Positions 36,975-38,787 of a stretch of DNA of 38,787 nt are shown piece by piece; position 1 is the first letter of the stretch; every line of letters starts with the position of its first letter. Origin of the DNA: Methanobacterium sp. UBA353 (GTDB taxonomy: Archaea; Methanobacteriota; Methanobacteria; Methanobacteriales; Methanobacteriaceae); contig DALO01000032.1 in NCBI GenBank assembly GCA_002496805.1, positions 1-38,787 of the forward strand. The letters run 5' to 3'. The position numbers were made by a program, and so were the translations under genes. The notes beneath the pieces are model-generated. The model was not told the origin of the DNA and did not search any database. It was given only the letters and a program-made list of their open reading frames with translations.

Positions 36975-37091
36975 TTTCTGGTATTGTATCCAATTTCAGA
37001 ATTTTCAGGAAAGGTCAAACTGATTAGTTTTCCTATTAGTCAAGCGATAGCAGAATACTTGGAAAAATGAAATAATCCATTATTATTTAAA

Positions 37092-37292
37092 TTATCTTCT
37101 CCATGATAGTTTTTTATTTAATTTTTCCATTTTCTTGGCTTCTATAATGTTTTTTTCAATATTACCATCTTCCAAAATTACTGAACCTTCATATCCACAG
37201 TGGTGGCATTTCCATGTGCCACTGCCTTCATAGATTTGTTCATATTTTATTTTCTTAGAACCGCAGCGCGGACAGAAAGTTTTTTTAGTCAT
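37092..37292 (-). CDS. Small zinc-ribbon protein with basic tail
   Basis: 66 residues. A zinc ribbon formed by CPRC (residues 8-11) and CHHC (29-32) is typical of small archaeal nucleic-acid-associated or transcription-factor-like proteins. A Lys-rich helical tail follows (EAKKMEKLNKKLSWRR). The start is ATG; the SD is weak. It is not related in detail to the zinc-ribbon protein at 21893-22075, which has a Pro-rich linker instead. No neighbour suggests a specific job. Confidence 0.72.
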   Translation of the reverse strand: MTKKTFCPRCGSKKIKYEQIYEGSGTWKCHHCGYEGSVILEDGNIEKNIIEAKKMEKLNKKLSWRR

Positions 37293-37461
37293 ATTATTAA
37301 GCTCCCATCACAATACATTACATTATTTAATTTAAGGGGTAGTCCGTTTAAAATTTATCATGGTTTCAGAATACTGATTATGCTTTTTTTTTGAAAATTC
37401 GAGAAATCAGGGTATTTTTATAATTTCATAGGGGTTGAATGGTACATATTTGGTAAAGTCA

Positions 37462-37484
37462 GGTGGTGTAAAAATTATACCACC
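37462..37484. other. Intergenic hairpin
   Basis: GGTGGTGTA (37462-37470) and TATACCACC (37476-37484) pair over nine positions, one a G-T wobble, around a 5-nt loop. It lies in the gap 37293-37591, which holds no gene. It could be an operator or a structured RNA segment; about 65 bp downstream is a TATA-like AGTATATATC (37550) for the AbrB-like gene. Confidence 0.45.
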
Positions 37485-37591
37485 CAACATAAACCATCCC
37501 AACAAAATTTCAGTGTCTTTTTTAAGTTTCATCTGGTAATTGGGGAACTAGTATATATCACTCGCTACATATGAATCAGTGGTGATAATCC

Positions 37592-37723
37592 ATGGCAGAA
37601 AATGAAAGGTACACTTCAATTGCACAACGCAAAGGCAACCAAGTTTATATTCCTGATAACCTCCTGAAAGTAGCAAGTATAGAAAAAGGTGACTACTTGG
37701 AAGTCACCATTAGAAAATTGTAA
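37592..37723 (+). CDS. AbrB/SpoVT-domain small DNA-binding protein (antitoxin-like)
   Basis: 43 residues: RYTSIAQRKGNQVYIPDNLL then IEKGDYLEVTIRKL. This is the swapped-hairpin AbrB pattern seen in antitoxins and small archaeal regulators. The start ATG has GGTGAT five bases upstream. The stop TAA at 37721 stands where a second, partial copy downstream (37934-38014) has AAA, and the reading past it (VPTEPNNK, then TAA at 37748) matches that copy's KVPEE. The protein may therefore be shortened by about nine residues. It is followed 40 bp later by a small helical protein, in a toxin-antitoxin-like order, though no toxin motif is seen. Confidence 0.7.
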   Translation: MAENERYTSIAQRKGNQVYIPDNLLKVASIEKGDYLEVTIRKL

Positions 37724-37763
37724 GTTCCAACAGAACCCAATAACAAGTAAAAGGGCGGATATT

Positions 37764-37940
37764 ATGGTTAAACTAAAAGGTTTTGACAATATTGAACTAG
37801 AAAAAGAAAAGATTATGAATGTTGGAAGCATAGCCAGGATTAACCAAGTTATAGAGATACTTGAAGGGTTAGAACCTACTGAGAAAATAAATAAGTGTAT
37901 TGAATTATTGGAAGAAGTAAAAAAGATAGAGGGATGGTAG
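37764..37940 (+). CDS. 58-residue helical protein, unknown
   Basis: ATG 37764 is preceded by GGGCGGAT. The protein is almost wholly helical and charged (ELEKEKIMN, then INQVIEILEGLEPTEK and CIELLEEVKK), with a heptad-like spacing that suggests a small coiled coil. A longer frame from ATG 37689 overlaps the AbrB-like gene and is less likely. It lies between the AbrB-like gene and that gene's partial duplicate and may be its partner. No catalytic or toxin motif is recognisable. Confidence 0.55.
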   Translation: MVKLKGFDNIELEKEKIMNVGSIARINQVIEILEGLEPTEKINKCIELLEEVKKIEGW

Positions 37941-38014
37941 CTAGGTTAACAGATGACCATGAATGTGACTACTTGGAAGTTACAATAAGAAAATTGAAAG
38001 TACCGGAAGAATAA
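37934..38014 (+). pseudogene. 3' fragment of a duplicated AbrB-like gene
   Basis: GTGACTACTTGGAAGT at 37965 repeats that at 37689, and the translation DYLEVTIRKLKVPEE matches the end of the AbrB-like protein. Only the last half of the domain is present. A 26-codon frame from ATG 37934 overlaps the previous stop and has no proper SD spacing, so it is probably not functional. Confidence 0.6.
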
Positions 38015-38109
38015 ATGCACGTTAACCAACCTAAAATAGATATGAATATTATTTTTTTCAGTTTTTCCAGAATATCCGAACATCAATAAGAGAATTTTTT
38101 TCTAGTGTT

Positions 38110-38583
38110 TTAGGTCTTTTCGATGTATGCTGCTTTGATCATAATTAAGTCTTTGTTGGCCATTTCTACTGAAATTTCAGTTCTCGCAGGGTATGTATAT
38201 TCTCCATAGACCTCTATTGTGTCCCCTTCAATGTATGGTATGGTTGTTAAGTATCTGACAAGAATAGGGTTTGTTTTAAATTTTGGAACTTTGAGTTCTA
38301 TGTAAGTTCGTGTTTTATTAAATTGCACATTTTCCATCTTTTTTTGTATTTGGCCTTTTACTTTGACTTTTTGTCCATTGAGAGAAGTTAGATTTTCCGA
38401 TGTTTTTGATAGGTTAAGTTCTGTGCACGAGGCCTTGTATATTGAAATATTTTCCCCCGAAACAACAAGTAAATAAGCATCCTTTTCTTCGTTTACTGGA
38501 AATTCGAACGATAATCCAAATATTAAAGTATATGCAAATGCTACTACTACCATAATTAGCATTGTTGCTAAAATTTTACTCAA
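38110..38583 (-). CDS. Membrane-anchored OB-fold-like protein
   Basis: 157 residues. The N-terminus (ILATMLIMVVVAFAYTLIFG) is an uncleaved signal anchor or signal peptide. The remaining 130 residues are beta-rich, with LNGQKVKVKGQI, TRTYIELKVPKF, GDTIEVYGEYTYPAR and IKAAYIEK. This spacing resembles an OB-fold (tRNA-anti/BOF-like) domain exposed outside the membrane. I do not recognise a specific family. It appears to stand alone, with the start ATG at 38583 close to an AT-rich promoter-like stretch. Confidence 0.7.
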   Translation of the reverse strand: MSKILATMLIMVVVAFAYTLIFGLSFEFPVNEEKDAYLLVVSGENISIYKASCTELNLSKTSENLTSLNGQKVKVKGQIQKKMENVQFNKTRTYIELKVPKFKTNPILVRYLTTIPYIEGDTIEVYGEYTYPARTEISVEMANKDLIMIKAAYIEKT

Positions 38584-38787
38584 TTTTCCATAGTATTACC
38601 TTAATTTGTCATTTTTATTTATAAAGTTACTCATATACCCATCTGCCATGTTTATGCCATCCATAACGGTAAACTGGCGCCTATTTCCATTTATAATATC
38701 CATAAGGCAAATTTCACGACCAAATAAAGTTCGTAACCACAAAGACCCGTTGCCATTTATAAATACATGGTTATATCAATAATTTAT
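38584..38787. other. Window end, no gene called
   Basis: AT-rich. A reverse-strand frame stays open from 38775 to a stop at 38596, with an ATG at 38703 (35 codons), but it has no SD and no recognisable content. CCATTTATAA occurs twice (38686 and 38753), which may be promoter-like or a small repeat. Confidence 0.3.

Noticed and set aside
38596..38775. 60-codon open reverse frame at the right edge
   Set aside because: Only 35 codons from an ATG, no SD, no recognisable motif; kept as unassigned.

Overview
The window comes from a methanogenic archaeon, most likely of the order Methanobacteriales and probably Methanobacterium-like. Evidence: archaeal promoters (TATA boxes, one apparently leaderless gene), an archaeal-type S-adenosylmethionine synthetase, an FmdE-family protein, a cobalt-precorrin methylase, a very large Asn/Thr-rich beta-helix surface protein, and a fragment of a family B DNA polymerase whose end lies where the Methanobacteriales polymerase subunit is thought to be split. 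Many starts are GTG or TTG behind clear Shine-Dalgarno (SD) sequences. I could run no database search, so all names rest on recognised motifs.

Layout. 1-5.6 kb: the 3' part of a giant adhesin-like gene, then three small membrane proteins. 5.8-13.2 kb: forward housekeeping genes, namely S-adenosylmethionine synthetase, ileS, purL and a polyprenol/dolichol-kinase-like membrane protein. 13.2-18.8 kb: a reverse-strand ABC exporter cluster with two ATPases, two ABC-2 permeases and one FtsX/MacB permease, plus one forward membrane ORF that looks frameshifted. 19.3-24.8 kb: moeA, a site-2-protease homologue, a small zinc-ribbon protein divergent from an HTH-V4R regulator with a cluster of CGAACG motifs between them, a MetX-like alpha/beta hydrolase and cbiL. 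25.1-32.1 kb: an XPD/DinG-type iron-sulfur helicase followed by a 1689-residue DUF4011 / SF1 helicase / Vsr-like nuclease / DUF3320 protein. This pair is the best candidate for a defence or genome-maintenance module.

32.1-38.8 kb mixes intact genes (FmdE-like, AhpD-like, tRNA-Arg, hisF, zinc-ribbon and OB-fold-like proteins) with decay. It holds a frameshifted transposase remnant, a reverse-strand pseudogene broken by an exact 14-bp tandem duplication and a one-base loss, a PolB fragment abutting it, and a small AbrB-like gene whose 3' end is repeated 276 bp downstream. The pseudogenes were found by reading across frame breaks.

Functional links: MoeA (molybdenum/tungsten cofactor), CbiL (corrinoid) and the FmdE-like protein fit methanogenesis cofactor needs. 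The ABC cluster, M50 protease and adhesin concern the cell envelope. I see no CRISPR array, rRNA or intact insertion sequence.
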